From the NCBI GenBank assembly GCA_902399975.1, contig CABOHA010000005.1, positions 73,608 to 137,607 of the forward strand: 64,000 bases of DNA. The letters are read 5' to 3'. The DNA comes from Coriobacteriaceae bacterium (GTDB lineage: Bacteria; Actinomycetota; Coriobacteriia; Coriobacteriales; Coriobacteriaceae). Positions 23,425 to 32,691 of the stretch are shown one piece after another; the stretch's first letter is position 1; every line of letters starts with the position of its first letter. The notes below the pieces were generated by a model. It worked only from the letters and a program-made list of their open reading frames with translations, was not told where the DNA came from and did not search any database. The position numbers and the translations under genes were made by a program.

Positions 23425-24516
23425 TTACGCCTCGCCTCCCTTCTTGGAATCCTTGCGCGTACGGGACGTCTCAGGAGCGTTCTTGAGGAACTCGGGGTCA
23501 CCGGAGTAGTGGCACGCAGAGTAATGGCCAGACTCGGTAACAACGCGCTCGGGGCGCTGCTTGCGGCACTTGTCCGTCGCATAGGGGCAACGAGGAGAGA
23601 AGACGCAGCCCTCAGGCAAGTTCATGAGCGAAGGCGGGTTGCCGTGAATCGGCGTAAGAGGCTTCTTCTCTTCGATGGCCTGCTCCGGGATGGAGCGGAT
23701 AAGGCCCCAGGTGTAGGGGTGGCGGCTCTCGTAGAAGATTTCCTCAGCAGTACCGAACTCGACAGGACGGCCGGCGTACATAACCATGATTTTGTCGGCC
23801 ATATCGGCGACAACGCCAAGGTCGTGGGTGATCATGATGATGGCGTTGCCGTTCTTCTCCTGCATTTCCTGCATAAGCTCGATAATCTGAGCCTGAATGG
23901 TAACGTCCAGGGCGGTCGTGGGCTCGTCGGCAATCAGAATATCGGGATCGCAGGCAAGGGCCATAGCAATCATGACGCGCTGACGCATGCCACCAGAGAA
24001 CTGGTGCGGATACTCATTGACGCGCTTCTCGGGCTCGGGAATGCCAACGAGGTCCAAAAGCTCGGTGGCGCGCTTGAGCGCCTCCTGCTTGGAGTAGCCA
24101 CGATGCAGACGAAGGCCCTCGCCCACCTGCTTGCCGATCTTATAGACCGGGTTCAAGGAGGTCATCGGATCCTGGAAGATCATCGCGATATCGTTACCGC
24201 GAATGTGCTGCATCTCTTCCTCGGTCATCTCGAGGATAGAACGACCGCGATAGCGAACGTCGCCGCCCTCAATCTTTCCCGGAGGCATCGAGATGAGGCC
24301 CATGATGGTCATGGCGGTCACGGACTTACCGGAGCCGGACTCACCGACGACACCCAGGGTCTCGCCGCGATCGAGCGTGTAGGACACACCGTCGACAGCG
24401 CGAACGACACCATCCTCGGTGTGGAAATACATCTTAAGGTCATCGACCTCGAGCAGATGCTGGCCCTCGGGAACCGGCTGGTCCTTCAGGTCCACATAGT
24501 TCTTGTTCTTCTTCAT
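23425..24516 (-). CDS. oppD: Oligopeptide ABC transporter, ATP-binding protein D
   Basis: 363-residue partner ATPase of OppF. Walker A GVVGESGSGKSVTAM (about 55-69), Q-loop MIFQDPMTSLNP, signature FSGGMRQRVMIAMA, Walker B ILIADEPTTALD, and a C-terminal CVFSPRCPYATDKC Cys cluster. ATG 24516 is 2 bases after the oppC stop. The order B-C-D-F with almost no gaps indicates fixed stoichiometry through coupling. Confidence 0.95.
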   Translation of the reverse strand: MKKNKNYVDLKDQPVPEGQHLLEVDDLKMYFHTEDGVVRAVDGVSYTLDRGETLGVVGESGSGKSVTAMTIMGLISMPPGKIEGGDVRYRGRSILEMTEEEMQHIRGNDIAMIFQDPMTSLNPVYKIGKQVGEGLRLHRGYSKQEALKRATELLDLVGIPEPEKRVNEYPHQFSGGMRQRVMIAMALACDPDILIADEPTTALDVTIQAQIIELMQEMQEKNGNAIIMITHDLGVVADMADKIMVMYAGRPVEFGTAEEIFYESRHPYTWGLIRSIPEQAIEEKKPLTPIHGNPPSLMNLPEGCVFSPRCPYATDKCRKQRPERVVTESGHYSACHYSGDPEFLKNAPETSRTRKDSKKGGEA

Positions 24517-24518
24517 CC

Positions 24519-25454
24519 TTATGCGTCCTTCATCTTGACGTCGAGGGCGTCGCGCAGACCGTCACCCAGCAGGGTGAAGGCGAGCACCGTCGAGAGAATT
24601 GCCAGACCGGGCATGATCATCATCCAGGGAGCAGTCAGAAGATACTGCTGACCGTCCTGAATCATGGAGCCCCACGAAGGCGTAGGCGGAATAACGCCCA
24701 TGCCGAGGAAGGACAGAGCGGACTCGGTCAGAATAGCGCCACCAATGTTCATGGTCGCATAGACCACGATGGAAGCAACGGAGTTCGGGAAGATATGGCG
24801 CATAACGATACGCGCATCGGATGCACCCATAGCGCGAGCGGCGTCAACATAGTCGTTCTCTTTGACCGTGAGGATCGCGGATCTAAAGACGCGCGCAATC
24901 GAAGGCCAGCCGAGAATACCGATGGCGATAAAGACGTTCTGAAGACCACGACCGATAACGGCGATCATGGCGACGACGAACAGCACGTACGGGAACGCCA
25001 GGAAGATGTCCGCACAGCGCATGATGATCGTATCCCAGATGCCGCCATAGAAACCGGCCAGGGCGCCCATGACCAGACCGATCACCGTGGAGATGGCGGT
25101 GGCCATAATACCGACGGAAAGCGAAACGCGTGCACCGTAGATAACACGGACGAGAATGTCACGACCAAGAGAGTCGGTGCCAAACGGGTGCTCGGCACAC
25201 GGAGCCAGCAGCGACGTCTCGGCCATGGTGGTCGAGTCAGAAGCCGTAGGAGAGCCGAGCCAGGGCTTAGCCCACAGATCGGCGGTCAGGGCGACCACAA
25301 CAACGATGATAATCCAGCAGACACCGATAACGGCGAGCTTGTTCTTACGAAGACGCTTAAAAGCGTCGCCCCACAGCGTGCGGGACTTGGCGGGAGCAGA
25401 TGCGGCCTTGGTGGCGGTAGCCTGCCCCTGAGACTGAGAATCAGTTTCCTGCAT
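24519..25454 (-). CDS. oppC: Oligopeptide ABC transporter, permease C
   Basis: 311-residue inner-membrane permease with the OppC N-terminal cytoplasmic tail (about 40 polar residues rich in Gln, Ala and Lys) before the first membrane segment (KLAVIGVCWIIIVVVVALTADL), then FGTDSLGRDILVRVIYGAR, the standard OppC hallmark. The EAA-like coupling motif is AARAMGASDARIVMRHIFPN. About six membrane spans. ATG 25454 follows GGGAGG; oppB ends 14 bases upstream. Confidence 0.94.
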   Translation of the reverse strand: MQETDSQSQGQATATKAASAPAKSRTLWGDAFKRLRKNKLAVIGVCWIIIVVVVALTADLWAKPWLGSPTASDSTTMAETSLLAPCAEHPFGTDSLGRDILVRVIYGARVSLSVGIMATAISTVIGLVMGALAGFYGGIWDTIIMRCADIFLAFPYVLFVVAMIAVIGRGLQNVFIAIGILGWPSIARVFRSAILTVKENDYVDAARAMGASDARIVMRHIFPNSVASIVVYATMNIGGAILTESALSFLGMGVIPPTPSWGSMIQDGQQYLLTAPWMMIMPGLAILSTVLAFTLLGDGLRDALDVKMKDA

Positions 25455-25468
25455 GAGACGTACCTCCC

Positions 25469-26506
25469 TTAGGCCTTATCCGACGGACCGCCAAGGCGGA
25501 TGCGCGGGTCGAGGAATGCATAGCTAATGTCGACGAGCAGGTTGATCACCATAACGACGACAACAATGAGCGTAACGCCGCCCATAACGATGGGCCAGTC
25601 GCGCATGCTAATGGCGCGGTAGACCTCGAAGCCGATGCCGGGCCAGTTAAAGACGGTCTCGGTCAGGATGGCGCCCGAAAGCATGCCGCCGAAGTCGACA
25701 CCAATATAGGTAACGACGGGGATGAGTGCATTCTTAAGCGCATGCTTGATAATGATCGCGCGATTGGAGAGACCCTTGGCCTTTGCCGTACGGATGTAAT
25801 CCTGGTTCATGACGTCAAGCAGCTGCGAGCGCATAATGCGGGCGGCATAAGCGGTCGAAACCGAAGCCAGCGTAATGGTCGGAAGCACATAGTGCATCCA
25901 ATCCTGATACTGAGAGCTGGAACCGCCGGCACCCGAGATCGGCATGGAGAATGCACCGCCCGTGGCGTCCTTGAGAATGACGCCAAAGAACAGCTGCAGC
26001 AACATGCCGAGCCAGAAGGCCGGGACGGCAACGAGAATCGACGTGGTGAGCGTTACCAAAATATCCCAGAAGGAATAACGCTTAACCGCCGAAATGATAC
26101 CCGCACCGATACCCATGATTGCCTCGAGCACGATGGCGCACGCGGCAAGTTTGACCGTATACGGATACTTCTGGGCAAAGATTTCCGTAACCGGCAGCTT
26201 GCGCTGGTACGAATTGCCCAGATCGCCATGAAGCAGGCCGTTCATGTAATACAAGTAACGGTCCACGAGCGACGTTTGAACGGGGTCGCCGTTCTCGTCA
26301 AGGATCGCGTTGCCGTCCTCGTCCGTCTGGACCAGGTGATAGCGAACGCGAAGCTGAAGCTCCACCTCGGGGGACAGAGCCTTGTCTCCACCGATCAGCT
26401 TGATCGGATCTCCCGGCACGATATTCTGGAGGGCGAACAGAATCAGCGTAACGCCCAAAAACACCGGGATGAACTGAAGCACACGTTTAACGATGTACTT
26501 ACCCAT
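25469..26506 (-). CDS. oppB: Oligopeptide ABC transporter, permease B
   Basis: 345-residue permease. First span right at the N-terminus (VLQFIPVFLGVTLILFALQNIVPGDP), then a periplasmic loop longer than usual, containing an acidic stretch (QTDEDGNAILDENGDPVQT, about residues 60-80), then five more spans. Coupling motif TAKAKGLSNRAIIIKHALKN. ATG 26506 follows GGGGAG at 7 bases. A GC-rich hairpin lies between it and oppA. Confidence 0.94.
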   Translation of the reverse strand: MGKYIVKRVLQFIPVFLGVTLILFALQNIVPGDPIKLIGGDKALSPEVELQLRVRYHLVQTDEDGNAILDENGDPVQTSLVDRYLYYMNGLLHGDLGNSYQRKLPVTEIFAQKYPYTVKLAACAIVLEAIMGIGAGIISAVKRYSFWDILVTLTTSILVAVPAFWLGMLLQLFFGVILKDATGGAFSMPISGAGGSSSQYQDWMHYVLPTITLASVSTAYAARIMRSQLLDVMNQDYIRTAKAKGLSNRAIIIKHALKNALIPVVTYIGVDFGGMLSGAILTETVFNWPGIGFEVYRAISMRDWPIVMGGVTLIVVVVMVINLLVDISYAFLDPRIRLGGPSDKA

Positions 26507-26536
26507 ACCACTCCCCTATCTAGGGATTAACCTAAA

Positions 26537-26566
26537 TGGGATGCCGATCGCCAGACCGGCATCCCA
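26537..26566 (-). terminator. Hairpin between oppA and oppB
   Basis: Perfect 10-bp stem (26537-26546 with 26557-26566, loop of 10) followed on the minus strand by a short UUUA. It sits about 100 bases after the oppA stop. Such partial terminators usually let the binding protein be made in excess over the membrane parts. Confidence 0.65.
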
Positions 26567-26663
26567 AAATTACCATCAGCCAGTTTACCCCAGGTTAGGG
26601 AGAACTGTATGTTTCCCATGAGGTCTACGTAAATACTTGACCCTCACGGAAGCTGCAAAACCC

Positions 26664-28340
26664 TTAGGCGAGCTCGGCGGTACCCAGATCGGCGTGCTTC
26701 TGCGGATCAACATAGAGATGCTTGACGCGGTCAGAGCCAGCGATGGTGTGCGTGTAGAACATCACCGGGATAACCGGGCAGTCAGCAGCGACCATGGCGT
26801 CGGCCTCCCGCATCTTGGCGATGCGCTCCTCGTCATCAACCGTGGTGCGGGCCTCGTCGACCTTGGCATCGAACTCGGGGTTGCTGTAACCGGAGCGGTT
26901 GTCGCCACCGAGGGAGTCGGAGTGGAACAGCGGGTACAGGAAGTTGTCCATGATCGGGTAATCGGCGATCCAGCCCAGACGGCCGAACTGATAGTTGAAG
27001 TTCTGATACTGCTCGAGCAGGGCAGACCACTCAGGGGTATCGGAGACAGCGGTAACGCCAACCTTGGCGAGGTCGCCGATGATGGACTCCATGATCTCCT
27101 TGTGACCACCGTCCTGGTTGTAGGAAAGGGTCACGCTAATGCCACGATCGCCGTTAGCGCCAGCGGGAGCGACCTTGTCGAGGTACTCGTTAGCCTTGTC
27201 GACGTCATAGGCGCAGAACTCCCATGCGCCCTCCTTGTAGCCGGCGATTCCCGGAGGAACAATACCGTCGGCGGGGGTACGGGTACCCTTGAAGATGGTC
27301 TTGCAGATGGCCTCACGGTTGATGGCCAGGGAGATGCCCTTGCGCAGGTCGGCGTTATTGAACGGCTCGGCCGTGGTGTTGCAGGTCAGATAGTACGTGG
27401 AAGGCTCGGCACCGAGCAGCATATGCTCGCCGTCACCCATGGTGTAACCGTCCTTGGACTCGCCACGGTCCTTCTTGGCGGCATCGATCTGAGCAACGGG
27501 AACGTCGCAGACATCGAGGTTACCGGCCTGGAACTCCTTGTAAGCGGTCTCCATGTCCTTGATGACCTGGAAGTGGATGCCATCGATCTTGGCCTTGTCG
27601 CCATAGTAATCGTCAAACTTCTTGAGGTTGATCTCCTGGCCATCCTCCCACTTACCGTCCATCATGAACGGGCCGTTGCCGACCGGGGCAAGGTAGAAGC
27701 TCTTGACATCGGACTCGGCGCACTCGGGAACCGGGGACAGAGCCGGGTGAGAGGCGACGAAGGGGAAGTCGGCGTAAGCGGAAGACAGCTTGACAACGAG
27801 GGTCTCATCGTCGGGGCAAGTAACACCGCTGAGCTCGGTAGCGTTGCCGGCAAGCAGATCGTCATAGCCCTCAACCATGGAAAGGTGATAGGAGACCTCG
27901 GAAGGACCATACTCGGTGGCGATGGCCGACTTGGTGTTGACTAGACGCTCCCAACCGAGCTTGAAGGACTTGGAGGTAACGTCGTCACCGTTGTGGAACT
28001 TAGCCTTCTTGATCTTGAAGGTGAACTCGGTGGCGTCGTCGTTAGCCTCAAAGGACTCGCAAGCCAGCGGAACGATCTCGCCCTTCTCGGGGTCGTACTC
28101 CGTCAGAGCGTCGAAGAGCTGGTACTCGACCTGAGTGCCCTGATCCTCCTGGACGTTGTAGGGGTCGATGCAGACCGGGTTGTTGATGTAGAAGTTCAGC
28201 GTCGAACCGGAGTCAGATCCGGAAGCGTCGCCGCCCTTCTTGCCGCATGCGGCAAGAAAAGCCATGGAGCTCGCAGCGAGGGTGCCGCCAACAAAGGCGC
28301 GACGACCCATAACGGGCTGGTGGAACATAGAATCAGCCAT
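26664..28340 (-). CDS. oppA: Oligopeptide-binding lipoprotein (SBP family 5)
   Basis: 558-residue extracytoplasmic solute-binding protein. Twin-arginine type lipoprotein signal: GRRAFVGGTLAASSMAFLAAC with the lipobox LAAC, Cys at about residue 32. The SBP_bac_5 signature follows (a YDPEKGEIVPLACESFE entry near residue 95 and FNNADLRKGISLAINREAI near 335). ATG 28340 lies 5 bases after AAGGAGG; the frame is open 15 codons further up without support. First gene of oppABCDF; it collects peptides outside the membrane for OppBCDF. A sugar or heme substrate is possible in this family, but peptides are the usual one with this operon type. Confidence 0.92.
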   Translation of the reverse strand: MADSMFHQPVMGRRAFVGGTLAASSMAFLAACGKKGGDASGSDSGSTLNFYINNPVCIDPYNVQEDQGTQVEYQLFDALTEYDPEKGEIVPLACESFEANDDATEFTFKIKKAKFHNGDDVTSKSFKLGWERLVNTKSAIATEYGPSEVSYHLSMVEGYDDLLAGNATELSGVTCPDDETLVVKLSSAYADFPFVASHPALSPVPECAESDVKSFYLAPVGNGPFMMDGKWEDGQEINLKKFDDYYGDKAKIDGIHFQVIKDMETAYKEFQAGNLDVCDVPVAQIDAAKKDRGESKDGYTMGDGEHMLLGAEPSTYYLTCNTTAEPFNNADLRKGISLAINREAICKTIFKGTRTPADGIVPPGIAGYKEGAWEFCAYDVDKANEYLDKVAPAGANGDRGISVTLSYNQDGGHKEIMESIIGDLAKVGVTAVSDTPEWSALLEQYQNFNYQFGRLGWIADYPIMDNFLYPLFHSDSLGGDNRSGYSNPEFDAKVDEARTTVDDEERIAKMREADAMVAADCPVIPVMFYTHTIAGSDRVKHLYVDPQKHADLGTAELA

Positions 28341-28575
28341 GCCATCCTCCTTATGAGATAGGACAAAGTGAATTCGGCCGGGCAACGTCGAGACAGCCCA
28401 ATCGAACCATTCAAACGCGGTCCGCCGTTATGGCTGGTTATGCAGTGCGGGCCAACGTTTTGCAATACAGTAGCGCATTTTATGCACAATTTGGCGCTGA
28501 TTCCGGTTAACGGTCGAGAATTTCTTTAGTTAGGCGAAGTATGTGGGGATATTTTGACTCTGTTACAAGTCTGTA

Positions 28576-28608
28576 AACAAAAAGGGCCCCACACATGCGG
28601 GACCCTTT
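28576..28608 (-). terminator. Terminator after secG
   Basis: Stem 28581-28590 with 28599-28608 (one mismatch), followed on the minus strand by UUUUUGUUU. Located 23 bases past the secG stop; it ends the glycolysis-secG transcript before the oppA promoter region (28341-28575), in which I see no other feature. Confidence 0.85.
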
Positions 28609-28630
28609 GCAAACGTATATACGCCGTTGC

Positions 28631-28885
28631 TTAGTAGCCGACGATGCCCTGCGGGAAGAAGAACATGCACAGCACAACGCACACGGCAAACACGACAGCC
28701 ATGATAACGGTCAGGCGGTCAAGGTTCTGCTCCATAACGCCCGTGGCGGAGGTGGAGTTATACAGAGAACTGGCGATCATATCCGAAACGCCGGTACCCT
28801 TACCGGAGTGCATCAGGACGAGAATCGTCAGCGCCACGGCAGAGACAGCCCAAACAACAAACAGAAGAATCTGGAACGGACCCAT
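28631..28885 (-). CDS. secG: Preprotein translocase subunit SecG
   Basis: 84-residue membrane protein with two spans (residues 3-25 and 58-80) joined by a short loop containing LVLMHSGKGTGVSDM, the SecG signature. Part of the SecYEG channel. The ATG at 28885 follows AAGGAGC. The gene comes after gpmI on the same strand, an order (gap-pgk-tpiA-...-secG) common in Gram-positive bacteria. Confidence 0.93.
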   Translation of the reverse strand: MGPFQILLFVVWAVSAVALTILVLMHSGKGTGVSDMIASSLYNSTSATGVMEQNLDRLTVIMAVVFAVCVVLCMFFFPQGIVGY

Positions 28886-28985
28886 AGATAAGCTCCTTAA
28901 TAGAACAATTCAAACTCCAGTACTGTACCACAACCCCCAGTACTCCCCCGCCTGCCATTTGAGGACGGGCAGAAATAGCGCAAAA

Positions 28986-29013
28986 GGGGGTTGTCCGAAT
29001 GTGGACAACCCCC
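28986..29013 (-). terminator. Hairpin between gpmI and secG
   Basis: Perfect 11-bp stem (28986-28996 with 29003-29013, loop GAATGT) followed by UUUUG on the minus strand. It lies 29 bases past gpmI and may only partly stop transcription, since secG has little promoter space. Confidence 0.7.
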
Positions 29014-29041
29014 CTTGCTAGAAAACGTTTGTTGTTTTCTA

Positions 29042-30595
29042 TTAGGCCTCGGTGGCGAGTACGCGACCCGTCATCTCGGCGGAAGGCTCAATGCCAGCCA
29101 TGGTGAGCATGGTCGGAGCGATATCGGAAAGACGGCCGTCCTCAATACCGGTGAGCTGCGCCTTCTCATCAACGATGATGAACGGCACACGGTTGGTGGT
29201 GTGAGCCGTAAACGGATGCTTGGAACCGTCGGAAGCAACGTCAAACATGTGATCGGCGTTGCCGTGATCGGCGGTAATCAGCGCAAAGCCGCCCTTAGCG
29301 AGAATCGCCGGGACAACCTTGGACAGGGCATCGTCAACAGCCTCGACGGCCTTAACGGCAGCGTCGAAGACACCGGTGTGACCAACCATGTCGCAATTTG
29401 CGAAGTTCACGATGTAGAAATCAGCGCGATCCTCGTTGATAGCGGCGACAAGCTTCTCGGTAACCTCGGGAGCGCTCATCTCGGGCTGCAGATCGTAGGT
29501 AGCAACCTTGGGGGAAGCGACGAGCACGCGCTCCTCGCCCTCCTTGGGCTCCTCGATGCCGCCATTGAGGAAGAACGTCACATGGGCGTACTTCTCGGTC
29601 TCGGCGGTGTGCAGCTGCTTCAGGCCATTGGCGGCGATAACGTCGGCCAGAACGTTCTCGGGGAACGTCTTGGGGAAGGCGACCTCGACGTCAAACGTCG
29701 GATCGTACTCGGTCATCGTCACAAAGTGCGAAAGCTTAATCTGCTCGCGCTCAAAGCCGTCGAACTCCTTGTCCGTGAACACGCGAGTCATCTGACGAGC
29801 GCGGTCGGGACGGAAGTTGAAGAAGATGGCCGCGTCGCCCTCGTGAATGCCCTCGTTGTGGGCAGCGAAGGGCTCGACGAACTCATCGCCGCGCGGATCC
29901 TTCTCGTAGTAGGCCTTGATACCGGCAACGGGGTCGGTATCGGCATCGGACGCGTTGACCATGACGTCGTAGGCGCGCTGGATGCGCTCCCAACGATTAT
30001 CGCGGTCCATGGCCCAATAACGGCCCGAGACGGTGGCAACGCGAGCGTCGCAACCGGTCTCCTCGGAGATCTTAGCCAGGAAGGCGCAGAACTCGCTCAT
30101 ATAGCCGGCACCGGACTGCGGGTCAACGTCGCGGCCATCCATGAAGGCGTGGACGCGAACGGTCTTGACACCGTGCTCGGCAGCCATCTTGACCAGAGCC
30201 TCGACGTGGTTCATGTGAGAATGAACACCGCCAGGGCTCATAAGGCCCATGAGGTGGAGGGTCTTGCCGTCAGCCTTGACGTCGTCCATAGCCTTGACGA
30301 AAACCTCGTTCTTGGCGATGGAGCCGTCCTTGATGGCATTGTTGATGCGCGAAAGCTCCTGGAACACGATGCGGCCGGCACCGATGTTGAGGTGGCCTAC
30401 CTCGGAGTTGCCCATCTGACCGTCGGGAAGGCCCACGTCCTCGCCCGAAGCACCGAGCGTGGTGTGGGGATACTGAGCGTACAGGCTGTCAAGGAAGGGC
30501 GTCTTGGCAGCGGCGACGGCGTTCTCGCCATCGGCCGGAGCCAGGCCGCAGCCGTCCATGATGATCAGGAGTGCAGGAAGATGACGCTGTGCCAT
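29042..30595 (-). CDS. gpmI: 2,3-bisphosphoglycerate-independent phosphoglycerate mutase
   Basis: 517-residue manganese enzyme interconverting 3- and 2-phosphoglycerate. Alkaline phosphatase-type metal site: DGCGLAPADGEN at the N-terminus, the phospho-serine in GQMGNSEVGH (about residue 63), and ADHGNADHM near residue 445 with the second metal's Asp and His. ATG 30595 starts 5 bases after the tpiA stop. No cofactor-dependent gpmA-type gene is present here. Confidence 0.96.
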   Translation of the reverse strand: MAQRHLPALLIIMDGCGLAPADGENAVAAAKTPFLDSLYAQYPHTTLGASGEDVGLPDGQMGNSEVGHLNIGAGRIVFQELSRINNAIKDGSIAKNEVFVKAMDDVKADGKTLHLMGLMSPGGVHSHMNHVEALVKMAAEHGVKTVRVHAFMDGRDVDPQSGAGYMSEFCAFLAKISEETGCDARVATVSGRYWAMDRDNRWERIQRAYDVMVNASDADTDPVAGIKAYYEKDPRGDEFVEPFAAHNEGIHEGDAAIFFNFRPDRARQMTRVFTDKEFDGFEREQIKLSHFVTMTEYDPTFDVEVAFPKTFPENVLADVIAANGLKQLHTAETEKYAHVTFFLNGGIEEPKEGEERVLVASPKVATYDLQPEMSAPEVTEKLVAAINEDRADFYIVNFANCDMVGHTGVFDAAVKAVEAVDDALSKVVPAILAKGGFALITADHGNADHMFDVASDGSKHPFTAHTTNRVPFIIVDEKAQLTGIEDGRLSDIAPTMLTMAGIEPSAEMTGRVLATEA

Positions 30596-30600
30596 ATGTC

Positions 30601-31368
30601 CTACTCGCCTGCCTTGACGACCATAGAGGCAAAGTCGGCAGCCTTGAGCGAAGCGCCGCCCACGAGGGCGCCGTCAACATCGGGCTTGGCGACAAGCTCG
30701 GCGATGTTGCCGGGCTTAGCGGAGCCACCATAGAGAACGCGGATGCCGTTAGCGAGCTCCTCGCCGAACATCTCCTTGAGGGTCTCACGGATAGCGCCGC
30801 AGACCTCCTGAGCGTCCTCGGCGGTAGCGGTCTTGCCGGTGCCGATGGCCCAGATGGGCTCATAGGCGACGACGACCTGCTTGGAGCAGGTGATCTCAAG
30901 ACCAGCAAGGCCAGCCTTGACCTGGTTCACGACGTGCTCGACATAGGTACCAGCCTCGCGGACCTCGAGGGACTCGCCGCAGCAGAAGACGGGAACAAGA
31001 CCGGCGGCAACGAGGGCCTTGGCCTTCTTGTTCTGGTCCTCGTCGGTCTCGTGGAAGTAGTCGCGACGCTCGGAGTGGCCGATGATGCAGTAGGTGCAGC
31101 CAGCGGACTTGAGCATGTCGCAAGAGGACTCACCGGTGAAGGCACCCTTGGCCTCCCAGTACACGTTCTGTGCACCGAGGGCGATGGGGGCAGCCTGAAT
31201 GCGGTCATGAACCGTGGTGATGTCGATGGTCGGAGGGCACACGAGCACCTCGACGCCAGCCGGAACCTCGGGCAGAGCCTGAGCCAGCTCGTCGGCGAGC
31301 TTGGCAGCCTCGGCGACGTCGTTGTTCATCTTCCAATTACCAGCGATAAGAAGGGTGCGATTAGGCAT
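30601..31368 (-). CDS. tpiA: Triosephosphate isomerase
   Basis: 255-residue TIM-barrel enzyme. Substrate Lys in AGNWKMN (about residue 12), catalytic His in IIGHSERR (about 97), catalytic Glu in VVAYEPIWAIGTG (about 169), phosphate loop LYGGSAKPGN. ATG 31368 is chosen because it gives the universal start and has GGAGG 9 bases upstream; it overlaps the end of pgk by 8 bases, so translation is coupled. Confidence 0.97.
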   Translation of the reverse strand: MPNRTLLIAGNWKMNNDVAEAAKLADELAQALPEVPAGVEVLVCPPTIDITTVHDRIQAAPIALGAQNVYWEAKGAFTGESSCDMLKSAGCTYCIIGHSERRDYFHETDEDQNKKAKALVAAGLVPVFCCGESLEVREAGTYVEHVVNQVKAGLAGLEITCSKQVVVAYEPIWAIGTGKTATAEDAQEVCGAIRETLKEMFGEELANGIRVLYGGSAKPGNIAELVAKPDVDGALVGGASLKAADFASMVVKAGE

Positions 31369-32551
31369 CGAGAAGCGCCTCCACTCCGGGCAGGGCCTTA
31401 CCCTCGACGAGCTCCATGGAAGCGCCACCACCGGTGGAGATCCAGCTCATCTTGTCGGCCAGGTTGAACTTGTTGACAGCTGCGACAGAGTCGCCACCGC
31501 CGATGATCGAGGTGCAGTCGGCCTCGGCAACAGCCTCGGCGATAGCCTGGGTGCCGTGAGCGAAGTTGTCAAACTCGAAGACGCCCATGGGGCCGTTCCA
31601 GAACACGGTCTTGGCGCCCTTGACGGCCTCGGCGTAGAGCTCCTCGGTCTTGGGGCCGATGTCCATACCCTCACGATCGTCGGGGATAGCGTCGGAAGCG
31701 ACAACCTCGGGGACAGCGTCCTCGCCAAAGTGATCGGCAACGCGGTTATCGATGGGGAGCAGGATCTTGACGCCCTTCTCCTCGGCCTTCTTGAGCATCT
31801 CGCCGGCGCGCTCGACCCAGTCCTCTTCCTTGAGAGACTGACCGACGGTCAGGCCCTGAGCCAGGAAGAAGGTGTAGGCCATGCCGCCACCGATGATCAG
31901 GGTGTCAGCGGAGTCGATGAGGTGATCGAGAACGCCGATCTTGGAGGAAACCTTGGAACCGCCGACGATAGCGACGAAGGGGCGCTCGGGCTCGGCGAAG
32001 ATGCCGGTCAGCGTGTCGACCTCCTTCTCGAGCAGGAAGCCAGCGACTGCGGGCAGGTAAGCGGCGGGGCCCACAACGGAACCCTGGGCGCGGTGAGCGG
32101 TGCCAAAGGCATCGAGGACGAAGACGTCACCATAGGAAGCGAGGATCTTGGCGATCTCGGGATCGTTCTTCTTCTCACGCTTGTCAAAACGGACGTTCTC
32201 GAGAACGAGGACCTTGCCCGGCTCGACGGCGGCAACAGCCTCAGCAGCCTTCTCGCCGTAGGTGTCGGCGACAAAGGCAACATCGAGACCAGAGAGCTCA
32301 GCGAGCTTCTTGGCGACGGGCTCGAGGGACAGCTCGGGCTGGAAGCCGGTGCCATCGGGACGGCCGAGGTGGCTCATGAGGATGACGCGAGCGTTGTGCT
32401 CAACGAGGTAGTTGATGGTGGGCAGGGCAGCCTTGATGCGGGTGGTGTCGCCAACGACGCCATCCTTGATAGGCACGTTGAAGTCAACGCGGACGAGAAC
32501 GCGCTTGCCGTCGACATCGATGTCGCGGACGGTCTTCTTGGTAAAGGCCAT
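31361..32551 (-). CDS. pgk: Phosphoglycerate kinase
   Basis: 396-residue glycolytic kinase forming ATP from 1,3-bisphosphoglycerate. N-terminal substrate motif RVLVRVDFNVP (about 18-28), SHLGRPDG near 62, ATP site GGSKVSSKIGVLDHL near 195 and the C-terminal GGGDSVAAV hinge motif. ATG 32551 (MAFTKKTVRDID) follows AAAGGTAG; upstream in-frame codons lie in the gap terminator. It opens the pgk-tpiA-gpmI-secG part after the gap terminator. Confidence 0.97.
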   Translation of the reverse strand: MAFTKKTVRDIDVDGKRVLVRVDFNVPIKDGVVGDTTRIKAALPTINYLVEHNARVILMSHLGRPDGTGFQPELSLEPVAKKLAELSGLDVAFVADTYGEKAAEAVAAVEPGKVLVLENVRFDKREKKNDPEIAKILASYGDVFVLDAFGTAHRAQGSVVGPAAYLPAVAGFLLEKEVDTLTGIFAEPERPFVAIVGGSKVSSKIGVLDHLIDSADTLIIGGGMAYTFFLAQGLTVGQSLKEEDWVERAGEMLKKAEEKGVKILLPIDNRVADHFGEDAVPEVVASDAIPDDREGMDIGPKTEELYAEAVKGAKTVFWNGPMGVFEFDNFAHGTQAIAEAVAEADCTSIIGGGDSVAAVNKFNLADKMSWISTGGGASMELVEGKALPGVEALLDA

Positions 32552-32603
32552 GTTTGCTTCTACCTTTCGTACGTGTCTGCCTCCCATTACGGCAGACGAT
32601 TTC

Positions 32604-32654
32604 CTATAAAAAGGGCGCGACCCTAGGGTGTAAGCCCTATGAGGCCGCGCCCTT
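32604..32654 (-). terminator. Terminator between gap and pgk
   Basis: 9-bp stem (32611-32619 with 32646-32654) with an inner CCCTA/TAGGG-like stem and a UUUUUAU run on the minus strand. It makes gap at least partly its own unit, allowing more Gap than Pgk. Confidence 0.8.
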
Positions 32655-32691
32655 CTTTAGACGCTCAACGAGCTATTCGCTAAAAGCTAAA

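Noticed and set aside
22657..24651. 664-codon plus-strand frame opposite oppF and oppD
   Set aside because: Spans two real ABC ATPase genes in antisense; it results from GC-skewed third positions.
28991..30733. 580-codon plus-strand frame opposite gpmI
   Set aside because: Antisense shadow of a full, well-recognised gene.
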